Below, in pieces: positions 31,274-40,410 of a stretch of 64,000 nucleotides of DNA. The notes beneath the pieces were generated by a model. That model ran no database searches. It was not told the DNA's origin and worked only from the letters and a program-made list of their open reading frames with translations. This DNA comes from JBQTJN01 sp052387095 (GTDB lineage Bacteria > Pseudomonadota > Alphaproteobacteria > Micavibrionales > Micavibrionaceae), in NCBI GenBank assembly GCA_052387095.1, contig JBQTJN010000018.1:22045-86044 (forward strand). The letters are read 5' to 3'. The stretch's first letter is position 1. Every line of letters starts with the position of its first letter. The translations under genes and the position numbers were made by a program.

Positions 31274-32584
31274 ATGAAGTCAGGATTATTTTTAGCGGCA
31301 CTTTTATGCGTGTTTTTATCCGGTAACACGGCCCGGGCGCAAGTAGATTGCTCGGTCACATACGAAATGATTTTCAATATGCGCGATCCGCAGATGGGAT
31401 CCTTCAACCTGTGGGACACGGTTTATGGCGAGCAGACAGGTACGGAGCGTTTCCGCTCGGCTGTTCCTTTGATGAGCGGCTATACGCTGGCTGCCGGTGA
31501 AAAAACGGTCGGCGGGAACGGCGCGCTGCAACTGCTGCTCGCGGAAATCGATCACCGCGGCCGCATCGTCTGGGAAAAAACGCATGACATTCCGGACCTA
31601 AAGAGCGTTGTAAAACTTCTGAACCGGCCGGATGGTGTGCTGGTTCTCGGTGGAACCTCTTCGGGCAGCACATCCAACATATGGCTTGGCCTGTTTGATC
31701 TGAAAGGCGAGCTGCTGTCCGAAGTGACCGTTACGCACAAGCATGCGCTTCGCCCGCAGGATATTATCGCGATGAAAGATGTGCCCGGCTATTTGCTGTC
31801 CGCATCCGCTGAAACATCAAACGCTGGTTTCTACACGCAGCTTTACGGGCTTGATACGGGGGGCGCGATTATTTTTGAACGCGCCTATCGTCCCGGTCTC
31901 GACAACCAGATTTTCTCTCTCGCACCGTTGTCGAACGGTCAATATATCGGCGCCGGCCTTGTTAAAAACGGCGAAGGCCAGGAGCAGGGCTGGATCGCCG
32001 TGATGGATGTCAAGGGCAATATTGCCTGGCAGAGAGCCTATCCTTACGGCGCCTCCGCAAAACTCGCCGGCATCGCCGCCTATGATGGCGGCCGCGTTGC
32101 TGTCATGGGCGATACGCTGGAGCCGGGATCGCGCTATCGCAGCGGATGGGCCATGATGGTCAGCGCTACGGACGGCCAAATTCTTTGGCAGCGCCGCGCC
32201 CGTTCCGGCAGCGCTTGGTTCGCGCGCGGGCTGATCATTACCGGCGATAAAATTTCCGCACTCTATAACACAGCGCTGCGCCGGGATGAACGCCAGGAAT
32301 ATGCGCGGCTCCTGACTTTCGACAGCCGCGGACAATTACTGGCCGAGCGCGGCTATTTTAACGGCGCCGGTGCCCATGGTGCGCAATTGGTCGAGGGAAA
32401 ATCCGGCGCGCGCATTGTGGTGGGCAGCTCTGACGCCGTCTATACGCGCAAGCGCACGGCCGCTGAACGGAAATCCGGCCTGAAAGACGATGAAATCACG
32501 CGCGGCATCGATGCTTGGATGGTCGCAGGCGAAGAAGCCCCTGTCGCAGCCGACCGTTGCGCTTCTATCGGCAGCCCGCAATGA
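31274..32584 (+). CDS. secreted beta-propeller-like protein, unknown function
   Basis: A 436-residue protein with a clear signal peptide (MKSGLFLAALLCVFLSGNTARAQ is the start region) and then repeating units of the form 'G..hhG.....G...hh.D..G.h.W.....G' (for example LLLAEIDHRGRIVWEKTH, IAVMDVKGNIAWQRAYPYG, MVSATDGQILWQRRARSG). These resemble PQQ-like or delta-60 beta-propeller blades, so a periplasmic or surface binding protein is likely. The stop overlaps the rluD ATG (ATGA). No specific function can be assigned. Confidence 0.7.
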   Translation: MKSGLFLAALLCVFLSGNTARAQVDCSVTYEMIFNMRDPQMGSFNLWDTVYGEQTGTERFRSAVPLMSGYTLAAGEKTVGGNGALQLLLAEIDHRGRIVWEKTHDIPDLKSVVKLLNRPDGVLVLGGTSSGSTSNIWLGLFDLKGELLSEVTVTHKHALRPQDIIAMKDVPGYLLSASAETSNAGFYTQLYGLDTGGAIIFERAYRPGLDNQIFSLAPLSNGQYIGAGLVKNGEGQEQGWIAVMDVKGNIAWQRAYPYGASAKLAGIAAYDGGRVAVMGDTLEPGSRYRSGWAMMVSATDGQILWQRRARSGSAWFARGLIITGDKISALYNTALRRDERQEYARLLTFDSRGQLLAERGYFNGAGAHGAQLVEGKSGARIVVGSSDAVYTRKRTAAERKSGLKDDEITRGIDAWMVAGEEAPVAADRCASIGSPQ

Positions 32585-33603
32585 TTATTGCAGATATTCT
32601 GCCCGAAGATGAAATACTTTCCGGCGAAACCATAAAACTTGATGTTGTAGCGGAGCATGCCGGCGAGCGGCTCGATAAAACGCTCGTGCTGCTTTGCGAT
32701 GGATTTTCGCGCAGCCGCCTGCAGGCGCTGATCGGGCAGGGCCATGTGCGCGTGAATGGCGCGTCCTGCACAGCCTCATCCCGCAAAATGGAAGCTGGCG
32801 ACCGGATGGAGCTCGATATTCCCCCGCTTGTGGATGCGGAACCCAAACCTGAAAACATTCCGCTCGATATTGTTTTCGAGGATTCCGATATTCTGGTGAT
32901 CAATAAGCCGGTCGGCATGGTCGTGCACCCGGGTGCCGGCAATCACACGGGTACGCTGGTAAACGCTCTGCTGGCGCATTGCGGCGATACGCTCTCGGGT
33001 ATTGGCGGCGTTGCACGGCCCGGCATCGTCCACCGGCTCGATAAGGACACCAGCGGTCTCATGGTCGCAGCCAAAAATGATCGCGCGCATCAAAATCTTT
33101 CCGCGCAGCTGGAATCGCGCACCCTCACCCGTATTTATCACGCCGTGATTTTCAAAGTGCCGTTCCCGCCTAAGGGTACAGTCGATCAACCTATCGGCCG
33201 CCACGCACAGCACCGTCTGAAAATGTCCATCGATCGCCGGGCGGGGCGCGAAGCACGCACGCATTACCAGATGCTGGAAAATTTCGACGGCGCGGTGTCG
33301 CTGGTTGAATGCCGTCTTGAAACCGGCCGCACGCACCAGATCCGCGTTCACATGGAATCGCTCGGCCACCCGCTGCTCGGCGATGTGCTCTACGGCCCGC
33401 AACCAACCGCATTGAAAAGCGCTCTTGGCAAGGCCGGCCATGAAGAGGCGGTGGTCCGGAAAATCCTCGCTTTTCCCCGCCAGGCACTCCACGCAAAGGG
33501 CATCAGATTCGATCATCCCATCACCGGCGCAGAGATGTCTTTTGAGCGCGAACCGCCCGAAGACATACTTAACCTGTTGAATTTACTTAATAAGAAAATT
33601 TGA
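32581..33603 (+). CDS. rluD: 23S rRNA pseudouridine synthase RluD
   Basis: It has an N-terminal S4 RNA-binding domain (GERLDKTLVLLCDGFSRSRLQALIGQGHVRVNG), the catalytic motif GIVHRLDKDTSGLMV with the nucleophilic Asp, and the terminal GRTHQIRVHMESLGHPLLGD. RluD makes pseudouridines 1911, 1915 and 1917 in helix 69 of 23S rRNA; the RluA/C/D subfamily assignment is by resemblance. The start at 32581 overlaps the previous stop. In many alphaproteobacteria rpoH lies next to rluD; it is not here. Confidence 0.9.
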   Translation: MIIADILPEDEILSGETIKLDVVAEHAGERLDKTLVLLCDGFSRSRLQALIGQGHVRVNGASCTASSRKMEAGDRMELDIPPLVDAEPKPENIPLDIVFEDSDILVINKPVGMVVHPGAGNHTGTLVNALLAHCGDTLSGIGGVARPGIVHRLDKDTSGLMVAAKNDRAHQNLSAQLESRTLTRIYHAVIFKVPFPPKGTVDQPIGRHAQHRLKMSIDRRAGREARTHYQMLENFDGAVSLVECRLETGRTHQIRVHMESLGHPLLGDVLYGPQPTALKSALGKAGHEEAVVRKILAFPRQALHAKGIRFDHPITGAEMSFEREPPEDILNLLNLLNKKI

Positions 33604-33660
33604 TTTGTATTTACATAAAATCGATGGTAATCTTAAGATATAAGGATTTAATATTAAAAT

Positions 33661-33784
33661 GATAGGTATTAAGTGAGCGGGCCTCGCGAGGGCCACCACG
33701 TTGCAAACTAGGTTTTTAAGCAGGACTAACTCCGATTTTTTCATCCGATCTGAACCTAAACGCCCCGCAAGGGGCGTTTTTTTC
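33661..33784 (+). ncRNA. possible small RNA between rluD and the exoD-like gene
   Basis: The 250-base gap after rluD has an AT-rich stretch (33604-33670, with TATAAGGAT-type text), then a GC-rich part with an inverted repeat (GGGCCTCGCGAGGGCC), and ends in a strong rho-independent terminator at 33758-33783. There is no reading frame with a ribosome binding site. A terminator this far from rluD with structured sequence before it suggests a separate short transcript. It could be 6S RNA or an unrelated sRNA, or just the rluD 3' UTR; no family is recognised. Confidence 0.3.
33758..33783 (+). terminator. rho-independent terminator
   Basis: AAACGCCCC-GCAA-GGGGCGTTTTTTT: a seven-base GC-rich stem, a GCAA tetraloop and seven T residues, about 155 bases after the rluD stop. 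Confidence 0.85.
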
Positions 33785-33856
33785 ATGCTGGGTTTACCTG
33801 CAGGAACCGATATCATCCTGTAATTGTTTTGCTCTTATGGTTCAGAAAGCACAAGA

Positions 33857-34420
33857 ATGAAAAATCTCCGCCTTGCCGACATCCTCAATGAAATGGATAA
33901 GGATGCCAAAGACGGCAAGCTCAATCTCGGCGATATGATTGAGCGGCTCAACACACGCGGCTTCGGCCCGCTGCTGCTGGCAACCGGCTTTATCGCCGTG
34001 CTGCCAACGGGTGCGATACCAGGCGTTTCAACGCTGGTAGCGCTGCTGGTTATTCTGATCGCGTTCCAGATTTTAATCGGTTGGTCCTCACCGTGGATTC
34101 CCGAGCGGCTGCGCGCAATCAATTTTCCGCAATCCTATTTTGAAAAGGGCAAAGACAAACTCATGCCGGCGGCAAAGGCGATTGACCGCCTGATCCAGCC
34201 GCGCCTGCAATTCCTGACATCCGGTATTGCTATCCGGATCATTGCCGTGATCTGCGTGGGAATTGCATTATCCATGCCGTTCCTCGGCCTTATTCCCTTT
34301 GCATTGCTGATTCCCGGCCTCGCGATCGTCTTTTTCGGGCTGGGCTTAAGCGCGCATGACGGTTTGCTCATCCTGATCGCGCTGGCATTCACGGCCGGCA
34401 GCGTTTTATTTATGACGTAA
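33857..34420 (+). CDS. ExoD-family exopolysaccharide synthesis membrane protein
   Basis: The 187-residue protein has an N-terminal cytoplasmic helix (LADILNEMDKDAKDGKLNLGDMIERLNTRGFGPLLL) followed by four hydrophobic segments, with the family text GAIPGVSTLVALLVILIAFQILIG and a LIPGLAIVFFGLGLSAHDGLL end. This is the ExoD family, first linked to exopolysaccharide production and alkali tolerance in Rhizobium; its biochemical role is not known. ATG 33857 matches the conserved start. Confidence 0.85.
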   Translation: MKNLRLADILNEMDKDAKDGKLNLGDMIERLNTRGFGPLLLATGFIAVLPTGAIPGVSTLVALLVILIAFQILIGWSSPWIPERLRAINFPQSYFEKGKDKLMPAAKAIDRLIQPRLQFLTSGIAIRIIAVICVGIALSMPFLGLIPFALLIPGLAIVFFGLGLSAHDGLLILIALAFTAGSVLFMT

Positions 34421-34423
34421 GGC

Positions 34424-35311
34424 CTAGAGTTCGGCGAGCAGAATCCCGAGAGACAGGTAAATCACCGCTTGCAGCGCGCCAACCGCGACGTTGCGCTGGT
34501 TGATAATTTCATGGGCCGTATCGACGCGGAATAATATAATACGCTCTGCGATCGTAAATACGATCTTGAGGATGACCATCACGATCACTGATACCACAAA
34601 CCACGCCATCAGGATCGGCACCAGATTGTAAATTTCATAAATGACAATCTGCGAGGCGACGGTGATTGCGAACGCCGTGCCGATTTTCCGCCCTGCGAAA
34701 GCAAGCGCCAGCGCGATATTATTGTCCTTCAGTTCCTGCTGGATTGATCGGCCTGGATGGCGTCTCTCAAATCCTTTTTGCCGCAGAAACGTGGCGATCG
34801 TCAGGATGAACTGGGAAATCGCGTATCCCACCAGCAGCGCCAGCAGCCCCTCTAGGCTGTTGTCGGTGATCCAGACCATGACGGCGCGTATAATCAGCGC
34901 GGCGGCGATAACATTGCCGGTATCGGCGATGGAAACTGCAACATTGCCCTTGACGATCTCATCGTGCAGGGAAATCGCTGGAAAGGCGATTTTGTCGAAA
35001 ATGAAGCGCGTCACGCCCATCAGGAAAATACCGACAATGCCGAACAGGGCAATGCGGATCGCGGAATCGAACATGTCGTCCTGCGGATCGCCGTAAACCG
35101 TGCCGCTCAGCAGGATGGTAATAGCGAATAAAATCCCCGCGACTGAAATGCCGAACGCCGCATTGTCCTTGCGCAGCAATTCATCCGTCGCATTGATATG
35201 GGCAATGGTGCCGGTAAACAGCCGAATCGATGTAAACAGCGCGATCACAACCAGCAGATTGAGAAGGAGGGTCGTATTGTACGAATGATCCCAGTAAATA
35301 AAATCCATCAT
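34424..35311 (-). CDS. DUF350 (UPF0719) inner-membrane protein, duplicated domain
   Basis: About 295 residues with eight predicted membrane helices in two similar halves of four. Each half contains the DUF350 pattern: a helix followed by (N)AAFGISVAGILFAITILLSGTVYG in the first half, and NNIALALAFAGRKIGTAFAI in the second. The function is unknown. The stop lies three bases from the tail of the convergent exoD-like gene. Start is one of two adjacent ATGs. Confidence 0.85.
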   Translation of the reverse strand: MMDFIYWDHSYNTTLLLNLLVVIALFTSIRLFTGTIAHINATDELLRKDNAAFGISVAGILFAITILLSGTVYGDPQDDMFDSAIRIALFGIVGIFLMGVTRFIFDKIAFPAISLHDEIVKGNVAVSIADTGNVIAAALIIRAVMVWITDNSLEGLLALLVGYAISQFILTIATFLRQKGFERRHPGRSIQQELKDNNIALALAFAGRKIGTAFAITVASQIVIYEIYNLVPILMAWFVVSVIVMVILKIVFTIAERIILFRVDTAHEIINQRNVAVGALQAVIYLSLGILLAEL

Positions 35312-35379
35312 GGTATTACCTGTCCAAAGTTATAGAGAGTAGGGTGGCTGCGCCACGCGAAGCCCTTAAAGGCGAAGCG

Positions 35380-35454
35380 TGGTGCCCGGGAGTGGAATCG
35401 AACCACCGACACAGGGATTTTCAGTCCCTTGCTCTACCCCTGAGCTACCCGGGC
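35380..35454 (-). tRNA. tRNA-Phe (anticodon GAA)
   Basis: The minus strand folds into a full cloverleaf: acceptor GCCCGGG/CCCGGGC, D arm GCTC/GAGC, anticodon arm AGGGA-CTGAAAA-TCCCT with anticodon GAA, variable loop GTGTC, T arm GGTGG-TTCGATT-CCACT, discriminator A and an encoded CCA. All stems are paired apart from one G-T pair in the T arm. Confidence 0.97.
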
Positions 35455-35538
35455 ATTATAGTGTGATTAATAGGGCACTAAGGCTTATAAAAGAAACAGA
35501 TAGACCCGGCAAGAGCTTTTGAAAAAAGGCATGTTTTA

Positions 35539-36765
35539 TCAGCCAATCACCCCTTCTGAACGGTCCTGCAGCGGCGGGGTGCGGCGTTTGCGTGTCATTT
35601 CGATCAGCCCCGCGCCTGTGCGGCCGTGAATCTGGATCGTGCAGGGATCCTTCAGAATGGCTTTTTCCAGCGCCGCCAGCACTTCGCCTTCATCTTTTTT
35701 CCCCTGGAATTTCAGGAAATCGATCGCGATAATGCCGCCGGTGTTGCGCAGGCGTATCTGCCGCGCGATTTCCTGTGCTGCCTCGACATTGACGGCCAAA
35801 TGTGAGCGTTTGTCGCCGCCCTTATTGACGTCGATGGCCGTCAGCGCGGCCGCGTGCTGGACGATAATATTGCCGCCGCTTTGCAACAAATCGTAAGGCT
35901 GAAACAGGTCTTCGATCTGGCCAATAATATCGCGGTAATGAAACAACGCCATATCGTCTTCTGCGTCCGGCAATTCGATGGGCGTTATTTTCGTGACGAG
36001 ATCGGGCGCAAAAACCGAGCACCAGTCTTCTGCCATCGTAAAATGATCCATCGTGACGATTTCAATGCGGTCTATACGTTGGCTGGCCTGATCACTGAGT
36101 GTGCGCTGGATCGCATCCGGCCCCTGCGCCACCAGCGCGGGCTTCACGCCCCTGAACTTCTTTTGAATCCCTTCCCAAAAGCCGTGCAGAATATTGCCTT
36201 CGCGTTTCAGAATTTCCGTCTGCATGTCGGCAGCGGAGGAGCGCAGAATGCAGCCTTCAATCTCTTCCATTTCCTCCAGCATTTTCTGCAGCTGCCGGCG
36301 CAACGTTTTATCGCGGATGCGCTGCGACACGCGATTTGTGTCAATCATGGCGCAGAAAATCATGTACCGGCCGGGCAGGGTAATATCCATGCTCATCTGC
36401 GGCACCTTGCTTTCGCCGTACCAGTATTCGTCATGCTCTTTCGGGATATAAACGCTCTTCGCCTGCACCGCGATCATGGCGCCCGGTTTGAAAAGCTTGC
36501 CGATGGCTTTATCGCCGCCTTTGTGGATCTCGCCTTTTTTATCGCGGATCCGCACATCTTTATTATAGAGAATGCCGGTATTCTTGCCGTCGAGATCGAG
36601 GAACAAGGCGTCCAGCGCCGGGTCGATCGTTTTCACCTTCGCCCAGTAAATCGAGCCCCAGCGCACATCTTCGTGAATAGGATCGATCTCAAGCCCTTCG
36701 AGGCGTCCGTCCTGCAGGGCGGCAACCCACAAACTTCCTTCAGATTCCTCGATTAAAATATCCAA
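35539..36765 (-). CDS. ribonuclease E/G family protein, short form
   Basis: The 408-residue protein has the S1-like N-terminal part (RWGSIYWAKVKTIDPALDALFLDLDGKNTGIL), the RNase E/G middle part, and both catalytic aspartates (ALTAIDVNKGG and GIIAIDFLKF), followed by IHGRTGAGLIEMTRKRR. It ends 14 residues later and lacks the CPxCxG zinc link that joins subunits in E. coli RNase E, as well as the C-terminal scaffold. Short RNase G-like proteins of this sort occur next to infA in alphaproteobacteria, often with maf and yacG, which are absent here. It probably cleaves single-stranded RNA in rRNA or mRNA processing. Confidence 0.85.
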   Translation of the reverse strand: MDILIEESEGSLWVAALQDGRLEGLEIDPIHEDVRWGSIYWAKVKTIDPALDALFLDLDGKNTGILYNKDVRIRDKKGEIHKGGDKAIGKLFKPGAMIAVQAKSVYIPKEHDEYWYGESKVPQMSMDITLPGRYMIFCAMIDTNRVSQRIRDKTLRRQLQKMLEEMEEIEGCILRSSAADMQTEILKREGNILHGFWEGIQKKFRGVKPALVAQGPDAIQRTLSDQASQRIDRIEIVTMDHFTMAEDWCSVFAPDLVTKITPIELPDAEDDMALFHYRDIIGQIEDLFQPYDLLQSGGNIIVQHAAALTAIDVNKGGDKRSHLAVNVEAAQEIARQIRLRNTGGIIAIDFLKFQGKKDEGEVLAALEKAILKDPCTIQIHGRTGAGLIEMTRKRRTPPLQDRSEGVIG

Positions 36766-36777
36766 GATAGGATCTCC

Positions 36778-36858
36778 GAATCTTGGAATCTTCGAATCTC
36801 GGAATTCAGAAATCTCAAATTTTCCGGGTTTCCGAGTTTCTGAGATTCCGGGATTCTG
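36778..36858. repeat. imperfect palindrome between infA and the RNase gene
   Basis: The words GAATCTCGGAA and TTCAGAAATCTC in the left half are answered by TTTCTGAGATTC and TTTCCGAGTTTC in the right half, giving a long imperfect inverted repeat with an AT-rich centre. It lies wholly between two genes of the same strand, so it would be transcribed as a hairpin between the two coding regions. It differs in sequence from the other palindromes here. Confidence 0.55.
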
Positions 36859-36863
36859 CTCAT

Positions 36864-37082
36864 CTATTTTTCACGGAAAATAATGCGGCCCTTGGAAAGA
36901 TCGTAGGGTGTCATTTCAACAACAACGGAATCGCCCTGCAAAACGCGGATGCGGTTCTTGCGCATTTTACCGGCAGTGTGCGCGAGGATCTCGTGCTCGT
37001 TTTCAAGCTTGACGCGGAACATGGCGTTCGGGAGAATTTCCGTCACGACGCCTTTAAATTCAATAAGGTCTTCTTTGGGCAT
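36864..37082 (-). CDS. infA: translation initiation factor IF-1
   Basis: A canonical 72-residue IF-1: [20 protein letters not shown] at the start, [30 protein letters not shown] in the S1/OB fold, and [14 protein letters not shown] at the end. It binds the A site of the 30S subunit during initiation. Confidence 0.98.
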   Translation of the reverse strand: MPKEDLIEFKGVVTEILPNAMFRVKLENEHEILAHTAGKMRKNRIRVLQGDSVVVEMTPYDLSKGRIIFREK

Positions 37083-37160
37083 TCAAAATCCTTGTTTAAT
37101 CTCAACAGACTTTATAAAGAAATGGCGCAAAAAATCAATCCGGTTCTTGCGGGAGGGGCT

Positions 37161-37814
37161 TTAAGCCGCCGCATCCCTGAATTTGCCGATCCAGACACGC
37201 AGGCGCGCGCCATCGGTCTTGAAGGCGCTGCGGTTAACCACAAGCCTTGAAGACACATCGAGAATCGTACGGACCTCGCGCAGGCCATGGGCCTCCAACG
37301 TCTTTCCGGTGGAAACGAGATCGATAATGCAGGGCGCGATACCAAGCGACGGCGCAATCTCCATCGCCCCGCCGAGGAGGACACATTCCGCCTGGATGCC
37401 TGAACGGGCAAAGTGCCGCGCCGTCAGATTCGGATATTTTGTCGCTACGCGGATATGGCTGAGTTTTTTGAAATCCTGCAAAGACTCGTTTGTCACCGCA
37501 ACAGACAAACGGCAGATGCCGATTTTCAGATCGACCGGCGCGTAGATCTCGGAGTAATCGAATTCCTCCAGCACATCGCTGCCTGCAACGCCCAGCTGCG
37601 CGCCGCCATAAGCGACAAAGGTCGCGGCATCGAACGAGCGTACGCGGATAATATCGAGCTCTTCATAATTGGTGGTGAAGCGCAACTTGCGGCTATGTTC
37701 GTTGAAAAAATCAGCCTCCGGACACAACCCGCATTTTTCGAAGAGGGGCCGGATTTCCTCGAAGATGCGGCCTTTCGGCAGGGCAAGAATGATTTTTTGA
37801 GACGATGAAGACAT
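37161..37814 (-). CDS. hisG: ATP phosphoribosyltransferase catalytic subunit HisG, short form
   Basis: At 217 residues this is the short HisG that lacks the C-terminal histidine-binding domain. It contains LALPKGRIFEE, VRSFDAATFVAYGGAQLGVAGSDVL-type text, RVATKYPNLTARHF and the phosphate-binding CIIDLVSTGKTLEAHGL. It joins ATP and PRPP in the first step of histidine synthesis and needs HisZ (13935-15083) for activity and feedback control. It lies 16 bases after murA. Confidence 0.93.
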   Translation of the reverse strand: MSSSSQKIILALPKGRIFEEIRPLFEKCGLCPEADFFNEHSRKLRFTTNYEELDIIRVRSFDAATFVAYGGAQLGVAGSDVLEEFDYSEIYAPVDLKIGICRLSVAVTNESLQDFKKLSHIRVATKYPNLTARHFARSGIQAECVLLGGAMEIAPSLGIAPCIIDLVSTGKTLEAHGLREVRTILDVSSRLVVNRSAFKTDGARLRVWIGKFRDAAA

Positions 37815-37829
37815 GGCTGCCTGATAATG

Positions 37830-39092
37830 TCAGTGTGTGATCAGGCTGATATCGGCATTGCACGCGCCGAGTTTTTCCACCAGATTCTCATAGCCGCGCT
37901 CCAGGTGGTATATGCGGTTGATGACCGTCTCGCCTTCGGCGGCGAGGCCTGCCAGCACCAGCGCAACTGAGGCGCGCAAATCCGTCGCCATCACTTCGGC
38001 GCCCGTAAGCTTTTCCACGCCGCGCACGATCGCCGAATTGCCGTGCACCGTGATATTCGCACCCATGCGGCACAGTTCCGGCACATGCATGAACCGGTTT
38101 TCGAAAATCGTCTCCGTCACCATGCCCGCGCCCTCGGCGAGGGTGAGCATCGTCATAAACTGCGCCTGCAGGTCCGTGGGAAAGCCCGGGTAGGGCTCCG
38201 TCATGATATCGGTGGCCTTTAATTTTGCGCCGTTGCGCGACACGACGATATCGGCGCCATCTTCCTCGACGCTGACGCCGGTTTTTTTTAAAAGCCCCGT
38301 CAGCGATGTCAGATGATCGAGCCGCGTGTTGGTCAGTCTCAATGTCCCGCCCGTTAATGCTGCGGCGATCATATAGGTGCCGGTCTCAATCCGGTCCGCG
38401 AGAATAGGGTGCGTCGCGCCATTGAGTTTCTTTACACCCGTGATTTTAATTGTCGGCGTGCCGAGACCCTCAATCTTCGCGCCCATCTTGATCAGGCACT
38501 GGCCGAGATCTGTAATCTCCGGCTCGCATGCGGCATTCGCCAGAATCGTCTCACCCTCCGCAAGGCATGCCGCCATCATAAGGTTCTCTGTCGCGCCGAC
38601 GGAGACTTTCGGGAATAAAATCTTCGCGCCCTTGAGCCCGCCCGGTGCTACTGCGTGAATATAGCCGCCCTCTAATGTGATTTTAGCGCCCATGGACTCA
38701 AACCCCTGTATATGCAGGTCTACCGGGCGTGTGCCGATGGCGCAGCCACCGGGCAGAGACACGACCGCCTCATGACAACGCGCCAGCAACGGGCCGAGCA
38801 CGAGAATGCTGGTCCGCATTTTACGCACGAGATCATAAGGCGCGGTGTAGGTGAAATTTTCCCTGGCATTGAGCGTGATATTTTTTCCGCCGCGCGCAAC
38901 TGTGCATCCCAAATGTTCGAGCAAATCCGTTTGTGATTTTATATCGCGCAAAGCATTCGGCGCATTTTCTAGATGCAAATCGCCATCCGTCAGCAGCGCC
39001 GCGCACATAAGTTTGAGCGCTGCATTTTTCGCGCCGCTGATTTCGATGGTGCCGTTGAGTTTTTTGCCGCCGACAATTTTAATCTTGTCCAT
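37830..39092 (-). CDS. murA: UDP-N-acetylglucosamine 1-carboxyvinyltransferase MurA
   Basis: The enzyme starts [29 protein letters not shown] (conserved K-N pair for UDP-GlcNAc binding), and has the active-site loop [13 protein letters not shown] with the catalytic Cys, [13 protein letters not shown], and [14 protein letters not shown]. It catalyses the first committed step of peptidoglycan synthesis. The ATG at 39092 is chosen because the longer reading to 39245 overlaps dcd and adds 51 unrelated residues. Confidence 0.95.
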   Translation of the reverse strand: MDKIKIVGGKKLNGTIEISGAKNAALKLMCAALLTDGDLHLENAPNALRDIKSQTDLLEHLGCTVARGGKNITLNARENFTYTAPYDLVRKMRTSILVLGPLLARCHEAVVSLPGGCAIGTRPVDLHIQGFESMGAKITLEGGYIHAVAPGGLKGAKILFPKVSVGATENLMMAACLAEGETILANAACEPEITDLGQCLIKMGAKIEGLGTPTIKITGVKKLNGATHPILADRIETGTYMIAAALTGGTLRLTNTRLDHLTSLTGLLKKTGVSVEEDGADIVVSRNGAKLKATDIMTEPYPGFPTDLQAQFMTMLTLAEGAGMVTETIFENRFMHVPELCRMGANITVHGNSAIVRGVEKLTGAEVMATDLRASVALVLAGLAAEGETVINRIYHLERGYENLVEKLGACNADISLITH

Positions 39093-39129
39093 GCCGGCGC
39101 TTTTACCGACACTTTCCGCGCTCACAGCA

Positions 39130-39747
39130 TCATAACTTTGGGAGCGTGACTCCGCGCTGTCCCATGTATTTCCCGGCGCGGTCGGCGTAGCTTGTTTCAC
39201 AGGCGCTGCTTCCTTTAAAAAATAAAAACTGGGCAATGCCTTCATTGGCGTAAACCCGCGCGGGCAGGGGCGTGGTGTTGGAGATCTCCAGCGTCACATG
39301 GCCTTCCCAGCCCGGCTCCAGCGGCGTGACATTCACGATCAGGCCGCAACGCGCATAAGTGCTTTTGCCGAGGCATATCACTAGCACATCCTCCGGCACG
39401 CGGAAATACTCAACCGTGTGCGTCAGCACGAAACTGTTGGGCGGGATCACGCAGATATCGGTGGTACGGTCGACAAAGCTCTGGTGCGAGAAATCCTTAG
39501 GGTCGACTAAGGCATTGTCGACATTAGTGAAAATCTTGAAGGCCCGAGCCGCGCGGGCGTCATAGCCAAACGAGGAAAGCCCATAGGAAATCACGCCCTC
39601 CCTTGTCTGTTTCTCGACAAAGGGCTCGATCATGCCTTGGTTCTGCGCAAGAAACCGTATTTCATGGTCGGGCAGAAGACCCGGCACAGGATTGCCACTG
39701 GAAAGTTCCTTTTCAGGTTGCTCTTTTTCTTTAAGTTTCTGCATCAT
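39130..39747 (-). CDS. dcd: dCTP deaminase
   Basis: A 205-residue Dcd with [96 protein letters not shown] corresponding to the catalytic core (Glu in GWEGHVTLE), and a terminal [15 protein letters not shown]. It makes dUTP from dCTP for thymidylate synthesis. Its ATG overlaps the stop of the small gene upstream. Confidence 0.94.
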   Translation of the reverse strand: MMQKLKEKEQPEKELSSGNPVPGLLPDHEIRFLAQNQGMIEPFVEKQTREGVISYGLSSFGYDARAARAFKIFTNVDNALVDPKDFSHQSFVDRTTDICVIPPNSFVLTHTVEYFRVPEDVLVICLGKSTYARCGLIVNVTPLEPGWEGHVTLEISNTTPLPARVYANEGIAQFLFFKGSSACETSYADRAGKYMGQRGVTLPKL

Positions 39748-39860
39748 TTCACCGTTTTCTTCTCTTTTTCGGCCGCGCCCTTGTCTTTGCGGCGCTTCAA
39801 ATTGTCTTTAAGCGCGTTTGAGCGCTTGTCCTGCTTGATCTGCTTCTGGTTTTTAACCAT
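39744..39860 (-). CDS. small Lys/Arg-rich protein, 38 aa, upstream of dcd
   Basis: The frame [20 protein letters not shown]... is 38 codons long, with a GGAGATTCC-type ribosome binding site before the ATG at 39860, and it overlaps the dcd start (ATGATGA). Nearly half of the residues are Lys, Arg or Glu. Similar short basic proteins ([15 protein letters not shown] type) are common in alphaproteobacteria, but I know no function for them. Confidence 0.6.
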   Translation of the reverse strand: MVKNQKQIKQDKRSNALKDNLKRRKDKGAAEKEKKTVK

Positions 39861-39975
39861 GGAATCTCCGGAATCTCCCGGAAACTATAGGCAAAAAGCG
39901 GCGTGACAGGGAAGGGGTTTTATTGTAGTTTGCACCCGCTTTGGGGATATTATGCCCGAATGTCCACCGTCATCG

Positions 39976-40011
39976 GCTGCCGTAGCTCAGTGGTACAGCA
40001 CTCCCGTGGTA
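39976..40011 (+). pseudogene. remnant of a tRNA-Thr gene, 5' half only
   Basis: These 36 bases match the 5' half of the intact tRNA-Thr gene at 40958-40993 with two mismatches (one breaks the D stem, one lies in the anticodon loop). The match ends at the exon-intron junction of the intact gene. No 3' half follows, so this copy cannot fold into a tRNA. Shared upstream words (GTGACAG, TATTGTAGTTT) suggest that the promoter region was duplicated as well. Confidence 0.75.
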
Positions 40012-40058
40012 CACGCTGCTATCAGATTGGCAATCAGGTTAGCTGTACAAGCCAGTAA

Positions 40059-40379
40059 TTAGGCTGAAACAGTTTCGAGCATACCTCTTTTTTCACCGTT
40101 AGGCTTAGTGACTCGAATTTGTATGTTTCTATCTAGATGGAGTAGAAAAGAAAATAATCTATCGAGTGTAAAGCCTTTTAATTGTCCTGCTTTGAGTTTG
40201 GATATATCAGGCTGTGCTGCTCCAATAAGGCTAGCCGCTTCTTTTTGAGTGAGCTTACGTTGCTCAATAATCTTTATAACTTGCATGGCAAGATCAGCCT
40301 TTGCCTGATATTCAACTGGATTATCAAAGCCAAGGTCTTCAAATACGTTCCCTGAACCTCTTGTAATTTTCTCTTTCAT
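40059..40379 (-). CDS. HigA-like XRE antitoxin
   Basis: A 106-residue protein with a helix-turn-helix of the Cro/C1 type (EQRKLTQKEAASLIGAAQPDISKLKAGQLKGFTLDRLFSFL is the region). The text matches the HigA2/'helix-turn-helix with N-terminal FEDLGF' antitoxins. It follows the toxin gene with a 31-base gap, the toxin-first order of higBA pairs. It should bind the palindromic operators upstream of the toxin gene and neutralise the toxin. Codon use is AT-rich compared with the genes around it. Confidence 0.85.
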   Translation of the reverse strand: MKEKITRGSGNVFEDLGFDNPVEYQAKADLAMQVIKIIEQRKLTQKEAASLIGAAQPDISKLKAGQLKGFTLDRLFSFLLHLDRNIQIRVTKPNGEKRGMLETVSA

Positions 40380-40410
40380 CTTTTGCTCCTATGCTGCTAA
40401 TTTAACGCTC

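Noticed and set aside
39976..40060. A second functional tRNA-Thr gene
   Set aside because: Only the 5' half is present, the D stem has a mismatch, and no matching 3' half or intron core follows.
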